Of a stretch of 64,000 bases of DNA, positions 17,462 to 26,273 are shown in pieces. The position numbers and the translations under genes were made by a program. The notes under the pieces were generated by a model. It saw nothing but the letters and a program-made list of their open reading frames with translations, ran no database searches and had not been told where the DNA came from. Positions within the stretch are counted from its first letter, which is position 1. The number at the start of each line of letters is the position of its first letter. The DNA lies in assembly GCF_000739695.1 (NCBI RefSeq), contig NZ_BBIO01000003.1:209456-273455 (forward strand), in the 5' to 3' direction. This DNA is from Tepidicaulis marinus. Its GTDB lineage: Bacteria; Pseudomonadota; Alphaproteobacteria; Parvibaculales; Parvibaculaceae.

Positions 17462-18232
17462 CTAGAAACTGTCCTTGCGGGCGCGGGTTTCGGCGAACAC
17501 ATCGACAAGCGGCGCGCCGACAAGGTTCAATGTCTTTTGCACCTCCTCGCTCATCGGCCGCAAAAACGGATTGGTCGCTTTTTCAAGGCCGATCGTGGTG
17601 GGCACGGTGGGTTTGCCTTCCGCGCGTTTGGCGTCGATCTCTTTAATGCGCGCTTGCAACGCCTCGTTCGCCGGTTCGATGGTTGCGGCGAAGCGGGCAT
17701 TGGCTTGTGTATATTCATGGGCGCAGTAAACCACCGTCTCATCCGGCAGGCCCATCAGCTTTTGCAGCGAGCCCCACATCTGCTCCGCCGTGCCCTCGAA
17801 GATACGCCCGCAGCCCAGCGCAAAAAGCGTATCGCCGACAAAGGCAATACCGTCTTGCGGGAAGTAATAGGCGATATGGCCGAGTGTGTGCCCGCCCACT
17901 TCCAGCACCTGCGCCTTACGGCTGCCGAACTCGCAGATGTCACCGTCCCCCAGCGCGATGTCGATGCCGGGAATGCGCGGTGCTTCGCCTTTCGGGCCGA
18001 TGATGGTGCAGCCGGTCTTTTCTTTCAGTTCCAGATTGCCGCCCGCATGATCGAAATGGTGATGGGTGTTGAGAATGTGTGTGAGCGTCCAGCCCTTTTC
18101 CTCCAGCGCTTTCAGGATGGGGGCGACTTCCGGCGTGTCGATGGCGCCGGTCGCGCCCGTTTCCGGGTCGTGCAGCAGATAGCCGTAATTATCCGAAAGG
18201 CACGGGAACTGGTGAACGATTAGCTTGGACAT
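17462..18232 (-). CDS. gloB: hydroxyacylglutathione hydrolase (glyoxalase II)
   Basis: A 256-residue metallo-beta-lactamase-fold enzyme that hydrolyses S-lactoylglutathione to lactate and glutathione, the second step of methylglyoxal detoxification. The metal motif THHHFDH gives His57, His59, Asp61 and His62; GHTLGHIAYYF and GDTLFALGCGRIFEG are the further metal and family motifs. The start CLSDNYGYL is typical of GloB. The C-terminal HAGH domain (about 170-256) completes the normal length. ATG at 18232 preferred to the GTG-like start at 18244. It is divergent from a methyltransferase gene, an arrangement common in alphaproteobacteria. Confidence 0.93.
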   Translation of the reverse strand: MSKLIVHQFPCLSDNYGYLLHDPETGATGAIDTPEVAPILKALEEKGWTLTHILNTHHHFDHAGGNLELKEKTGCTIIGPKGEAPRIPGIDIALGDGDICEFGSRKAQVLEVGGHTLGHIAYYFPQDGIAFVGDTLFALGCGRIFEGTAEQMWGSLQKLMGLPDETVVYCAHEYTQANARFAATIEPANEALQARIKEIDAKRAEGKPTVPTTIGLEKATNPFLRPMSEEVQKTLNLVGAPLVDVFAETRARKDSF

Positions 18233-18376
18233 GAGGACCACCACTGGCTGAATGTTTGCCGGGCCAGCCTAGCGCGTCGGGAGCCGGATTTGAACCGGTG
18301 CGTGCCGCCCGAAATAAGGCAGAAGGAATACAGAAAGAACCTCCGCCTTTTCGCCGTTTCTGCTAGGCTTTCAGGC

Positions 18377-19129
18377 ATGCATATGGATGTGGCCGACCTC
18401 AGGGATTTTTATGCCCGCCCGCTCGGGCGGATGACCCGCCGTCATTTGTCCCGGCGCATCCGCGAAATCTGGCCGGATGTGCGGGGCATGGATGTGGCCG
18501 GGTTCGGCTATGCCACGCCCTATTTGCGGCTCTTTCTGGATGAGGCCGAGCGGGTGCTCGCGCTCATGCCGGCGCAGCAGGGCGTGATCTATTGGCCGAA
18601 GGAAGGGCCAAACCGCACCACGCTGGTGGAGGAGACCGACTGGCCGCTGCCCGATGACAGTCTCGACCGGTTGCTGCTTGTTCACACGGTTGAAAGTTCC
18701 GAGCCGCTCGGCACCATGCTGCGCCAGGCCTGGCGGGTGCTCAAACCCGGCGGGCGGCTGCTTATCGTCGTGCCGAACCGGCGGGGTGTCTGGGCGCGGC
18801 GGGAGACGACGCCCTTCGGCCATGGACGCCCGTTCACGCGCGGCCAGCTCATCCGGCTGTTGCGCGATGCGATGTTCAGCCCGACCGACTGGTCGACGGC
18901 GCTTTTCTTTTTACCGTTCGATTGGCGTGCGCTTTTGCGCTGGGCTTCCGCCTTCGAGCGGGGCGGGCGGTTTTTCGGCCAGCGCCTTGCCGGGGTCATG
19001 CTTGTGGAAGCGGCCAAACAGTTTTATGCAGGCACACCGGTGCCGGTGCGCCGCGCGTCTACGCGGGCCGTGTTGCCCGGCTTGCGGCCCGTTGCCGTGC
19101 CGCGCACATCCGCTTCGTCCAATGACTGA
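18377..19129 (+). CDS. class I SAM-dependent methyltransferase
   Basis: A protein of about 250 residues with a methyltransferase-11-like core: DVAGFGYATPYLRLFL corresponds to the SAM loop, EETDWPLPDDSLDRLLLVH to the region around motif II/III, and RVLKPGGRLLIVVPN is the diagnostic post-motif. The substrate cannot be read. The start is taken as ATG 18377 (MHMDV), with ATG 18383 as an alternative; upstream codons to 18290 do not look coding. Divergent from gloB, a pairing frequently conserved in alphaproteobacteria, and 26 bases upstream of the PII gene, with which it may be co-transcribed. Confidence 0.82.
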   Translation: MHMDVADLRDFYARPLGRMTRRHLSRRIREIWPDVRGMDVAGFGYATPYLRLFLDEAERVLALMPAQQGVIYWPKEGPNRTTLVEETDWPLPDDSLDRLLLVHTVESSEPLGTMLRQAWRVLKPGGRLLIVVPNRRGVWARRETTPFGHGRPFTRGQLIRLLRDAMFSPTDWSTALFFLPFDWRALLRWASAFERGGRFFGQRLAGVMLVEAAKQFYAGTPVPVRRASTRAVLPGLRPVAVPRTSASSND

Positions 19130-19155
19130 AGTTTGAAAAGACGCAGGAGATCGAC

Positions 19156-19500
19156 ATGAAACTTGTAGTGGCCATCGTAAAACCTGCCATGACGAATGCT
19201 GTGATGGATGCGTTGAGCGCAATCGGCGTGTCCGGCATGACGGTGACGGAAGTCAAAGGGCATGGGCGGCAAAAAGGCCAGACCGAGATTTACCGCGGCG
19301 CGGAATATCAGGTCACGCTGGTGCCGAAAGTGCGCTTCGATATCGCGGTTGCCGATGACATTGCCGATAAGGTGGTGGAGACGATCGGCAAGGCTGCGAA
19401 GACGGGCAAGATCGGCGACGGCAAGATTTTCGTGCTCGATCTGGAACAGGCCGTGCGTATCCGCACCGGCGAGCGTGACGCCGAAGCCGTGGCGACGTAA
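19156..19500 (+). CDS. PII nitrogen-regulatory protein
   Basis: A 114-residue PII signal transducer (GlnB/GlnK type). Both signatures are visible: YRGAEY, with Tyr51 as the uridylylation site on the T-loop, and TGKIGDGKIFV, the ATP/2-oxoglutarate-binding B/C loop region. PII proteins form trimers, sense 2-oxoglutarate and the ATP/ADP ratio, and control targets such as glutamine synthetase adenylylation and AmtB. Neither amtB nor glnA is adjacent, so I leave the symbol open. The neighbours are a methyltransferase upstream and convergent metW, seven bases away. Confidence 0.92.
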   Translation: MKLVVAIVKPAMTNAVMDALSAIGVSGMTVTEVKGHGRQKGQTEIYRGAEYQVTLVPKVRFDIAVADDIADKVVETIGKAAKTGKIGDGKIFVLDLEQAVRIRTGERDAEAVAT

Positions 19501-19507
19501 GCGCTAC

Positions 19508-20128
19508 TTATTTCCGGTAAAGCAGGAAGACCGCCTGTTCGGCGCGCAAATTGGCGCGGGCGCCGGGATTGTGCTCGGTCCAACTCTTTTCCCCTGCCAG
19601 CATCAGCGTTTTTTCGATGGCAAGGTGCTCGGTCTCGCACAGATCGAGAAAATCACGCACGGTGCAAAGATGGATATTGGGCGTGTCGTACCATTCATCC
19701 GCCAGCGTCCGGGTGACCGGCATGCGGCCTGAAAGAAGAAGCTGCAGGCGGATTTTCCAATGGCCGAAATTCGGGAAGGAAACGACGACGCGCCGCCCGA
19801 TCCGTTTCATTTGGCCCAGCACTTCGCGCGGGTTGCGCGTTGCCTGAATGGTCTGGCTGAGAATGACGTAATCGAAGCTGTCATCGGGATAATCCCCGAG
19901 GTCGCGATCCGCATCCCCTTGCACGACGGAAAGTCCGCGCGCCACGCAGGCATTGACGCCGGCCTGGCTCAGTTCCACGCCGCGCCCGTCCACTTGCCGT
20001 TTATCGCGCAAAAGCTCCAGTAACTCGCCTTCCCCGCAGCCCACATCGAGCACGCGCGATCCTTCCTGCACCAGATCGGCGACGGCGATGAGGTCGATAC
20101 GGGTTTGGGTATTCGTGTCCAGCGTCAT
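19508..20128 (-). CDS. metW: MetW methionine biosynthesis protein
   Basis: A 206-residue methyltransferase-fold protein of the MetW family. The SAM-like loop VLDVGCGEGELLELL lies at about residues 26-40, and the family segment SFPNFGHWKIRLQLL is unmistakable. MetW is thought to work with MetX in making O-acyl-homoserine, and in partner species is required for MetX activity. It follows metX by 20 bases on the same strand, the typical metX-metW order. The opposite-strand PII gene ends seven bases beyond its stop. Confidence 0.94.
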   Translation of the reverse strand: MTLDTNTQTRIDLIAVADLVQEGSRVLDVGCGEGELLELLRDKRQVDGRGVELSQAGVNACVARGLSVVQGDADRDLGDYPDDSFDYVILSQTIQATRNPREVLGQMKRIGRRVVVSFPNFGHWKIRLQLLLSGRMPVTRTLADEWYDTPNIHLCTVRDFLDLCETEHLAIEKTLMLAGEKSWTEHNPGARANLRAEQAVFLLYRK

Positions 20129-20148
20129 GGCTCTGCCTCCGCTCTTTC

Positions 20149-21339
20149 TCAGGTCAGCCCGCGCTGGCGTGCGGCGGAGGCGATGAAACCGGCCAGCGTA
20201 TCGTCCATCACCGGTTCGTCGAGCAGGAAGGCGTCGTGGCCCTTGTCGGTCTCGATTTCCACGAAACTCACATTGGCGCCCGCGGCGATCAGCGCGTGCA
20301 CGATCTGCTTGTTATAGGCGGTCGGGTAATGCCAGTCGCTGGTGAAAGAGACGACGCAGAAGCGTGTCTTCGTTCCCTTGAAGGCATTGGCAAGCACACC
20401 GCCATGGACCGCCGCCAGATCGAAATAATCCATGGCGCGGGTGATGTAGAGATAGGAGTTCGCGTCGAAGCGGTCCACGAAGGTCATGCCCTGGTGGCGC
20501 AGATAGCTTTCGATCTGGAAATCCGGCGCGCCGAAATCATAGGTCAGCGTATCGCGGTCCTGCAGATTGCGGTCGAATTTGCGAAAGAGCGCGGTCTCCG
20601 ACAGATAGGTGATATGCGCGGCCATGCGCGCCACGGCAAGACCTTTGGTCGGGCGCGTGCCGTGATCGAGATAGGTGCCGCCATGCCAGTCGGGGTCCGC
20701 CATGATGGCCTGGCGTCCAACTTCGTGAAAGGCAATGTTCTGAGCCGAATGGCGCGCCGCCGTTGCCATGGGAATGGCGCTGAAGACGCGCTCCGGATAA
20801 GCGCTTGCCCATTCGAGCACCTGCATGCCGCCCATGGAGCCGCCAATGGCGCAGAAGAGCGTTTCGATGCCCAGATGGTCGAGCAGCATGGCCTGGGCGC
20901 GCACCATGTCGGCAATGGTGATGACGGGAAAATCGAGCCCGTAGGGCTTGCCGGTTGCAGGGTTCGTCTCGGTCGGGCCGGAAGAGCCCTGGCAGCCGCC
21001 GATCACATTGGGACAAATGACGAAAAACCGGTCCGTGTCGATGGTCCGGCCGGGCCCTACCATGCGCAGCCACCAGCCGGGTTTGCCGGTCTGGGGATGG
21101 GCGTTGGCCACATGCTGGTCCATGGTCAGCGCATGGCAGATCAGCACCGCGTTGGACTTGTCGGCGTTGAGCTCGCCGTAAGTGTTATAGGCCAGCGTTA
21201 CCGGGCTCAGATTCTCGCCCGAATCCAGCCGGAGCGGTTTGTCCGGGCCGAACGTCACCGTCTCGAGGCGCGCTTCGGGCGCTTCAAGGTGGGGGTCTGG
21301 CGGCGCGGTGCCGGTATGTGCTCCGGTGGCGGCGGACAT
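20149..21339 (-). CDS. metX: homoserine O-acyltransferase
   Basis: A 396-residue alpha/beta-hydrolase-fold enzyme that acylates the homoserine hydroxyl in methionine synthesis. The family markers are [29 protein letters not shown] and the nucleophile serine in [12 protein letters not shown]; the histidine of the triad is in [11 protein letters not shown]. Acetyl- versus succinyl-CoA preference cannot be decided by eye. I start it at ATG 21339 (MSAATGAH), since codons upstream to 21486 have no family resemblance. I looked for a SAM riboswitch in the leader, which is common before this gene in alphaproteobacteria, and did not recognise one. TTGACA on this strand near 21480 may be a -35. Confidence 0.93.
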   Translation of the reverse strand: MSAATGAHTGTAPPDPHLEAPEARLETVTFGPDKPLRLDSGENLSPVTLAYNTYGELNADKSNAVLICHALTMDQHVANAHPQTGKPGWWLRMVGPGRTIDTDRFFVICPNVIGGCQGSSGPTETNPATGKPYGLDFPVITIADMVRAQAMLLDHLGIETLFCAIGGSMGGMQVLEWASAYPERVFSAIPMATAARHSAQNIAFHEVGRQAIMADPDWHGGTYLDHGTRPTKGLAVARMAAHITYLSETALFRKFDRNLQDRDTLTYDFGAPDFQIESYLRHQGMTFVDRFDANSYLYITRAMDYFDLAAVHGGVLANAFKGTKTRFCVVSFTSDWHYPTAYNKQIVHALIAAGANVSFVEIETDKGHDAFLLDEPVMDDTLAGFIASAARQRGLT

Positions 21340-21615
21340 GGGCGGTTCCCAGCTCTGCTTTTGCCTGAATTCAGGTCCCGGTCCCGGTTTTCCGGGCCAT
21401 CTTGCCCGGTCTGCGGCTTTTGGCCGGCAGGCGACGGGCGGCTTGAATAAGCTCGTTAGATGGGGCAGAGGTGCCTGAAATGTCAATGTTTTCTTTGATT
21501 TTGGCCGTGTTCGTCCTTATGAATACCGCTCATTTTGCACGGGCTGGGAGACGGGCCGGGACATGGGCCGGGAGAGGCGCGAAACGCCTCCACGGGGTCT
21601 GGAAGAAGGCCCGCG

Positions 21616-22521
21616 ATGCGGGAAGCAGGGATGGCGGATCAGGATAGAGGCGAGGTCAAGCAGCTCGGCGATGTGCGCCGCGAGATCGATGCGATCGACG
21701 CGCAGATGCACGGCTTGCTTATGGAACGCACCGAGCTCGTGCGCCAGGTGGCCGAAGCCAAAGCGCAGGCGGCGAGCGATGCGGGCGAGGGCAGTTTCAT
21801 CGCCTTCCGTCCGGGCCGGGAGGCCGAAGTGCTGCGCGCCCTTGCCGCGCGCCATCAGGGGCCCTTGCCGCTTGCCGTCATCTTCCGGCTGTGGCGGGAA
21901 ATCATGTCCGCCAAAACACGCCTGCAAGGCCCGCTCCGGGTGGAGGTTTTCGGCGGCGCCGACCCGCTGCGCCTGTGGGATTTGGCGCGCGGGTATTATG
22001 GCTCGTTCACGCCCATGAACCTGCGTGAGGAAGCAATGGACGTTCTGCGCCGGGTCTCCAAGGACCGCTCGGTGATCGGTGTCCTGCCCGCGCCGCAACC
22101 GGATGACGGCGATGCCTGGTGGGCGATGCTGGGGCGCGGGGATACGGCGCCGGTGCGTGTCGTTGCCTGCTTGCCCTTCCTCACCGAGGAAGGCGTGTTG
22201 CCTGAAGCTTATGCGGTGGCGCAGGCCGATTTTGAGGAAACAGGCGCGGATACGAGCTTGGTTGTGCTGACCTTCTCAGAAGCGGTGAGCGCGGGCGCGG
22301 TGGAGGCGCAGCTGCAGGAGGCCGGGCTTGCCGGCACGCTTTATCTGCGCAAAGAACAAAACGGGCAATATTATGCGCTGATTGGTCTCACCGGTTTCAT
22401 AAGTGCCGGGGACGGGCGGCTTGAGACTCTCTATAACCAGGACGGCATCGATGGGGTGCAGCTGATCGGCGGCTATGCCGATCCCGTGCGCCTTGCCGGC
22501 TGTCTTGAAAAAGGAGAGTAA
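21616..22521 (+). CDS. chorismate mutase with C-terminal extension
   Basis: About 300 residues. The N-terminal 90 residues form an AroQ-type all-helical chorismate mutase (DVRREIDAIDAQMHGLLMER, then LWREIMSAKTRLQGP), converting chorismate to prephenate for phenylalanine and tyrosine. The remaining 200 residues are a mixed alpha/beta region (VEVFGGADPLRLWDLARGYY onward) reminiscent of the prephenate-dehydratase-like extension seen in related alphaproteobacterial proteins, but I cannot confirm catalytic residues. The start is ATG 21616 with GAAGAAGG upstream; ATG 21631 is the alternative. It is four bases from hisC, so it forms an operon with hisC and tyrC. Confidence 0.82.
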   Translation: MREAGMADQDRGEVKQLGDVRREIDAIDAQMHGLLMERTELVRQVAEAKAQAASDAGEGSFIAFRPGREAEVLRALAARHQGPLPLAVIFRLWREIMSAKTRLQGPLRVEVFGGADPLRLWDLARGYYGSFTPMNLREEAMDVLRRVSKDRSVIGVLPAPQPDDGDAWWAMLGRGDTAPVRVVACLPFLTEEGVLPEAYAVAQADFEETGADTSLVVLTFSEAVSAGAVEAQLQEAGLAGTLYLRKEQNGQYYALIGLTGFISAGDGRLETLYNQDGIDGVQLIGGYADPVRLAGCLEKGE

Positions 22522-22524
22522 GCG

Positions 22525-23619
22525 ATGAGCCCCGTTCAGCCCCGGCCCGGCATTCTCGACATCGCCCCTTATGTGGGCGGGCGCGAGAAAGTGGAAGGCA
22601 CGGCCAAGCAGTACAAGCTGTCGGCGAATGAAACCCCGCTTGGGCCGAGCCCCAAGGCGCGCGAGGCGGCGATGGAAGCGCTCGGCGCCATGGAGCGCTA
22701 TCCCGATGGCGGCGCGCTGGAACTGCGCAAGGCCATTGCCGGCGTTTACGGGCTCGATCCAGAGCGTATCGTTTGCGGGGCGGGATCGGACGAGCTTTTG
22801 CATCTGCTGGCCCAGGCCTATATCGGCCCCGGCGACGAAGCGATTGCGACCCGGCACGGCTTTCTGATCTATCCCATCGTCACGAAAGCGGCGGGCGGAG
22901 AGATCGTGCAGGTGCCGGAGAAGAACCTCACCGCGGATGTCGATGCCATTCTGGCGGCGCAGAACGAAAAGACGCGGATCGTTTTTCTTGCCAATCCCAA
23001 CAATCCGACGGGCACTTATCTTTCTTTCTCCGAGATCAAGCGCCTGCGCGAGGGATTGCGGGAGGATGTGCTTCTGGTACTCGATGCCGCTTACGCTGAA
23101 TATGTGCGCAGCAACGATTATGAATCCGGGATCGAGCTGGTTGCGACCCATGACAATGTGGTGATGACGCGCACCTTCTCGAAGGTGTACGGCCTTGCCG
23201 CGATCCGGCTCGGCTGGGCCTATTGTCCGGCAAGCGTCGCGGATGTGCTGAACCGCATTCGCGGGCCCTTCAACGTCAATGTGCCGGCGATGAAAGCGGG
23301 CATTGCCGCGATAGAAGATAAAGAGCACACGGCCAAAGCCGTCGCCCATAACGAAAAGTGGCGTGCCTGGCTGAGCGAGGAGATTTCGGCGCTCGGGCTC
23401 GAGGTCGTGCCCAGCGTGACGAATTTCATTTCCTTCCGCTTTCCGCCCGAAACGGGTAAGAGCGCGGCGGAGGCGGATGAGTTTCTCTGCTCGAAAGGGT
23501 TGATCCTCCGGCAGATCGCTTCCTACGGGCTGCCGGATTATCTGCGCCTGACGGTGAGCACCGAGGAAGCCAATCTGAAGGTGGTAGCCGCGCTGAAAGA
23601 GTTTTTGGGGAAGGCATGA
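22525..23619 (+). CDS. hisC: histidinol-phosphate / aromatic aminotransferase
   Basis: A 364-residue fold-type-I PLP enzyme of the HisC family. The PLP lysine is Lys220 in [28 protein letters not shown] at the N-terminus and [12 protein letters not shown] (with the Asn that contacts PLP) are classical. HisC makes histidinol phosphate; in this clade the copy between chorismate mutase and tyrC is generally thought also to transaminate prephenate or aromatic keto acids. That broader role is inferred from the neighbourhood. It is followed by tyrC with an ATGA overlap. Confidence 0.92.
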   Translation: MSPVQPRPGILDIAPYVGGREKVEGTAKQYKLSANETPLGPSPKAREAAMEALGAMERYPDGGALELRKAIAGVYGLDPERIVCGAGSDELLHLLAQAYIGPGDEAIATRHGFLIYPIVTKAAGGEIVQVPEKNLTADVDAILAAQNEKTRIVFLANPNNPTGTYLSFSEIKRLREGLREDVLLVLDAAYAEYVRSNDYESGIELVATHDNVVMTRTFSKVYGLAAIRLGWAYCPASVADVLNRIRGPFNVNVPAMKAGIAAIEDKEHTAKAVAHNEKWRAWLSEEISALGLEVVPSVTNFISFRFPPETGKSAAEADEFLCSKGLILRQIASYGLPDYLRLTVSTEEANLKVVAALKEFLGKA

Positions 23620-24563
23620 GCAAGAGCGAACCTCTTTTTGGACGCATTGCGCTGATCGGGCTCGGGCTTATCGGCGGCTCCATCGGCCATGCGGTCAAGC
23701 GCGCGGGGCTCGCCGGGCATGTTGCCGGCTTTGCCCGCTCCAAGGAGACGCGCGCGCGGGCGCTTGAAATCGGGTTCATCGACAGCGCTCATGAAAGCGC
23801 GGCGGAGGCGGCGCAAGATGCCGATCTCGTCATTCTCTGCGTGCCGGTGGGCGCGCTCGGGCCTTCTGCCAAAGAAATCGAACCGGCCTTGAAAAAAGGC
23901 GCGATCCTGACGGATGTGGGCTCGGTGAAAACCGCCGTCGTGCGCGATGTCGGCCCTTATGTGCCAAGCGGTGTGCATTTCATTCCCGGCCACCCGATTG
24001 CGGGGACCGAGGAATCGGGTCCCGACGCAGGCTTTGCCGAACTTTTCGACAATCGCTGGTGCATTCTCACGCCGGTGCCGGGCACGGAGGCGGAGGCCAT
24101 CAAAGCGCTGACCGCGTTCTGGGAAGGGTGCGGCTCGAATGTGGATGTGATGGAGTCCAAGCATCACGATCTCGTCTTTGCCATCGTCAGCCATTTGCCG
24201 CATCTCATCGCCTATAACATCGTGGGCACGGCGACGGATCTGGAAAAGGTCACGCAGTCCGAAGTGATCAAATATGCGGCGAGCGGCTTTCGCGATTTCA
24301 CACGCCTTGCCGCCTCGGACCCCACCATGTGGCGCGATGTCTTTCTGAATAACAGGGAAGCGGTGCTGGAAATGCTGGGCCGCTTTTCCGAGGACCTTGC
24401 CGCGCTGCAGCGGGCGATCCGCTGGGGTGACGGGGACATGCTGTTCGATCTTTTCACCCGCACGCGTGCGGTGCGCCGCTCCATCATCGATGCGGGCCAG
24501 GATACGGATGCGCCGAATTTCGGGCGCAATCCCACCCATGCGAAATCCGTTTCCAAGAAATAA
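23616..24563 (+). CDS. tyrC: prephenate/arogenate dehydrogenase
   Basis: A 315-residue TyrA-family dehydrogenase that oxidatively decarboxylates prephenate or arogenate on the way to tyrosine. The Rossmann motif [13 protein letters not shown] is at about residues 11-23; [22 protein letters not shown] (the catalytic His region) and [12 protein letters not shown] are conserved. No ACT domain follows, so allosteric control by tyrosine through such a domain is absent. Start codon overlaps the hisC stop by four bases, consistent with the chorismate mutase-hisC-tyrC operon. Substrate preference between prephenate and arogenate is open. Confidence 0.92.
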   Translation: MSKSEPLFGRIALIGLGLIGGSIGHAVKRAGLAGHVAGFARSKETRARALEIGFIDSAHESAAEAAQDADLVILCVPVGALGPSAKEIEPALKKGAILTDVGSVKTAVVRDVGPYVPSGVHFIPGHPIAGTEESGPDAGFAELFDNRWCILTPVPGTEAEAIKALTAFWEGCGSNVDVMESKHHDLVFAIVSHLPHLIAYNIVGTATDLEKVTQSEVIKYAASGFRDFTRLAASDPTMWRDVFLNNREAVLEMLGRFSEDLAALQRAIRWGDGDMLFDLFTRTRAVRRSIIDAGQDTDAPNFGRNPTHAKSVSKK

Positions 24564-24569
24564 GGCGGC

Positions 24570-25667
24570 TTAATAAAGCGGCTCGAGGCGGCCGATAGAG
24601 ACGGGCCCCAGAAACACCACGCCTTCATGGAAGGCAAGCGGCAGATGCATGCGCCCGTCCTGCGGCTTACCTTGCAGGGCGGAGATGATGCCGGCGCCGG
24701 CAAAGATGACGGGTGCGCTTTCTTTCTTCACGATGCCGGTTTCAACGAGCCGCGCGATCAGCTCTTCCACCTTGCCGAAGCTCGCCTCGATGCGCCCGCT
24801 CGGGCGGCCTTTGGCATCGAGCGTCAGCTCGCCCTGGCCCTTCATGTCGATGGGGCCCCAGAGAAGCTGAAGATCGGAAATGGTGATGCGCCCGCCTGAA
24901 GCTGCCCAGGCGCGTGCGCCGGTATCGAGATCGGCAGGCAGGCGCCCCGGCACTTCATAGCCGCGCATTTGGGCTTCAAAGAGCGCGATTTCCGGCTCGA
25001 GCCAGCCTGTGACGGGGCCGAAATCCCAGGCAATATCCGTGGCTTTGAGCGCCAGGTCGTAGGTGCGGGGCAGCGGCGGCGCGTCTTCTTCGGTGGCCTC
25101 AGGGTCGGGCGCCGGGCGGGTGTGGAGCTGCAGGCTGCCCGCGCTTGCCGAGCCGATAAACGTGCCGCTGTCTTCGCTCAGGCCGGAAGCCGCCCAATCT
25201 TTTATTTCGATGGCAAGCCGCCCGGCGCTTTCCTTGCCCGCAACATAGCTGCCCCAAAGGGTTTCGGCCTTCGAGATGAAACGCCGCTTGCCATCCGGGC
25301 CTGTCAGCGTCAAATCCTGTTCGCCGTTCACATCGACGATGAAATGGCCGGGCCTATAGGGCAGCATCTGGGCGCTGATTTCAGGCAGGGCGAGCGACCA
25401 GGCGGTCTTGCCGCGATCGCGGGTAAGCGTTGCCTCTTTCAGCGTCACGCCCATGCGGTAGGGAAAGCCGTGCATCTCATGGGCGCGCCAATCGGCCTTC
25501 ACCCCGTTCTCCTGCACGCGGCCTTTATAGGCGAGCAGTTCTTCTTCCAGATTGCCTGCAAGCGTGAACCAGAAAATGCTATAGGCCCCTGCGATCAGCG
25601 CTAGCGCGCCGAAGGGGGCGGCGATTTTCCAGGGGAAACGGGGGGCTGTGTCGGCGCTTTTTGCCAT
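24570..25667 (-). CDS. DUF2125 membrane-anchored protein
   Basis: A 365-residue protein of the DUF2125 family common in alphaproteobacteria. One N-terminal membrane anchor (IAAPFGALALIAGAYSIFWF) is followed by a large beta-rich extracytoplasmic domain; the family segment EMHGFPYRMGVTLKEATL lies near residue 65, and ISDLQLLWGPIDMKGQGELT near residue 265. Function unknown; the domain resembles lipid- or envelope-associated beta proteins in general layout only. It converges with tyrC, six bases between the stops, and diverges from chaC, an arrangement I recall as conserved in the clade. Confidence 0.85.
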   Translation of the reverse strand: MAKSADTAPRFPWKIAAPFGALALIAGAYSIFWFTLAGNLEEELLAYKGRVQENGVKADWRAHEMHGFPYRMGVTLKEATLTRDRGKTAWSLALPEISAQMLPYRPGHFIVDVNGEQDLTLTGPDGKRRFISKAETLWGSYVAGKESAGRLAIEIKDWAASGLSEDSGTFIGSASAGSLQLHTRPAPDPEATEEDAPPLPRTYDLALKATDIAWDFGPVTGWLEPEIALFEAQMRGYEVPGRLPADLDTGARAWAASGGRITISDLQLLWGPIDMKGQGELTLDAKGRPSGRIEASFGKVEELIARLVETGIVKKESAPVIFAGAGIISALQGKPQDGRMHLPLAFHEGVVFLGPVSIGRLEPLY

Positions 25668-25742
25668 TTATGAATCGGTCCGGCTTTTATTGCTGCCCTC
25701 AAGTCTGCCCGCTAGGGTCTGGCGGAGCAAGTAAGAGGTATC

Positions 25743-26273
25743 ATGCAAGATCTCTGGGTATTTGGATATGGCTCGCTGATGTGGCGGCCGGGTTTCGATT
25801 TCGTGGAACGGCGCGATGCGCGCCTTTACGGCTATCACCGGGAGTTCTGTGTTTTCTCCCATGTCCATCGTGGCACGCCGGAAAAGCCGGGCCTTGTCTT
25901 CGGCCTCGACAGGGGCGGGGCGTGCCGGGGCGCGGCCTTCCGCGTGGCCGGTGAAAAGGCCGCCGAGGTCTATGCTTATCTGCAGGAGCGCGAACAGGTC
26001 ACGAGTGTCTATCTCGATGTGATGCGCCCGGTGCGGCTTTTGGAGACGGGCGAGAAAGTGACCGCGCTTTGCTTCATCGTCGACCGCGCGCATCTGCAAT
26101 ATGCAGGCAAGCTCTCTTTCGACGATCAGGTCCGTCTCATTGCGGAAGGGAAGGGCCAGTCCGGGGCCAATCCCGATTATCTTTTCGGCACGCTCACGCA
26201 TCTGCGCGAGATCGGCATCAAGGACGCCCGTCTTGAAGCTTTATGGCACGCCGTATTGCAGCGTCTGTCTTGA
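25743..26273 (+). CDS. chaC: ChaC-type gamma-glutamylcyclotransferase
   Basis: A 176-residue enzyme that splits glutathione to 5-oxoproline and Cys-Gly. The family motif FGYGSLMWRPGF is at residues 7-18 and the catalytic glutamate is expected in YLQEREQ (about 81-87). LFGTLTHLREIGIKD is the conserved C-terminal segment. Length is normal for bacterial ChaC. Its 3' end overlaps the convergent YcaQ-like gene by 56 bases, so read-through transcripts would be antisense to each other. The ATG at 25743 follows AAGAGGT. Confidence 0.92.
   Translation: MQDLWVFGYGSLMWRPGFDFVERRDARLYGYHREFCVFSHVHRGTPEKPGLVFGLDRGGACRGAAFRVAGEKAAEVYAYLQEREQVTSVYLDVMRPVRLLETGEKVTALCFIVDRAHLQYAGKLSFDDQVRLIAEGKGQSGANPDYLFGTLTHLREIGIKDARLEALWHAVLQRLS

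Noticed and set aside
21340..21540. SAM riboswitch in the metX leader
   Set aside because: This gene often has a SAM-II type riboswitch in alphaproteobacteria. I compared the leader with the conserved SAM-II core and did not find it; a covariance search would settle it.
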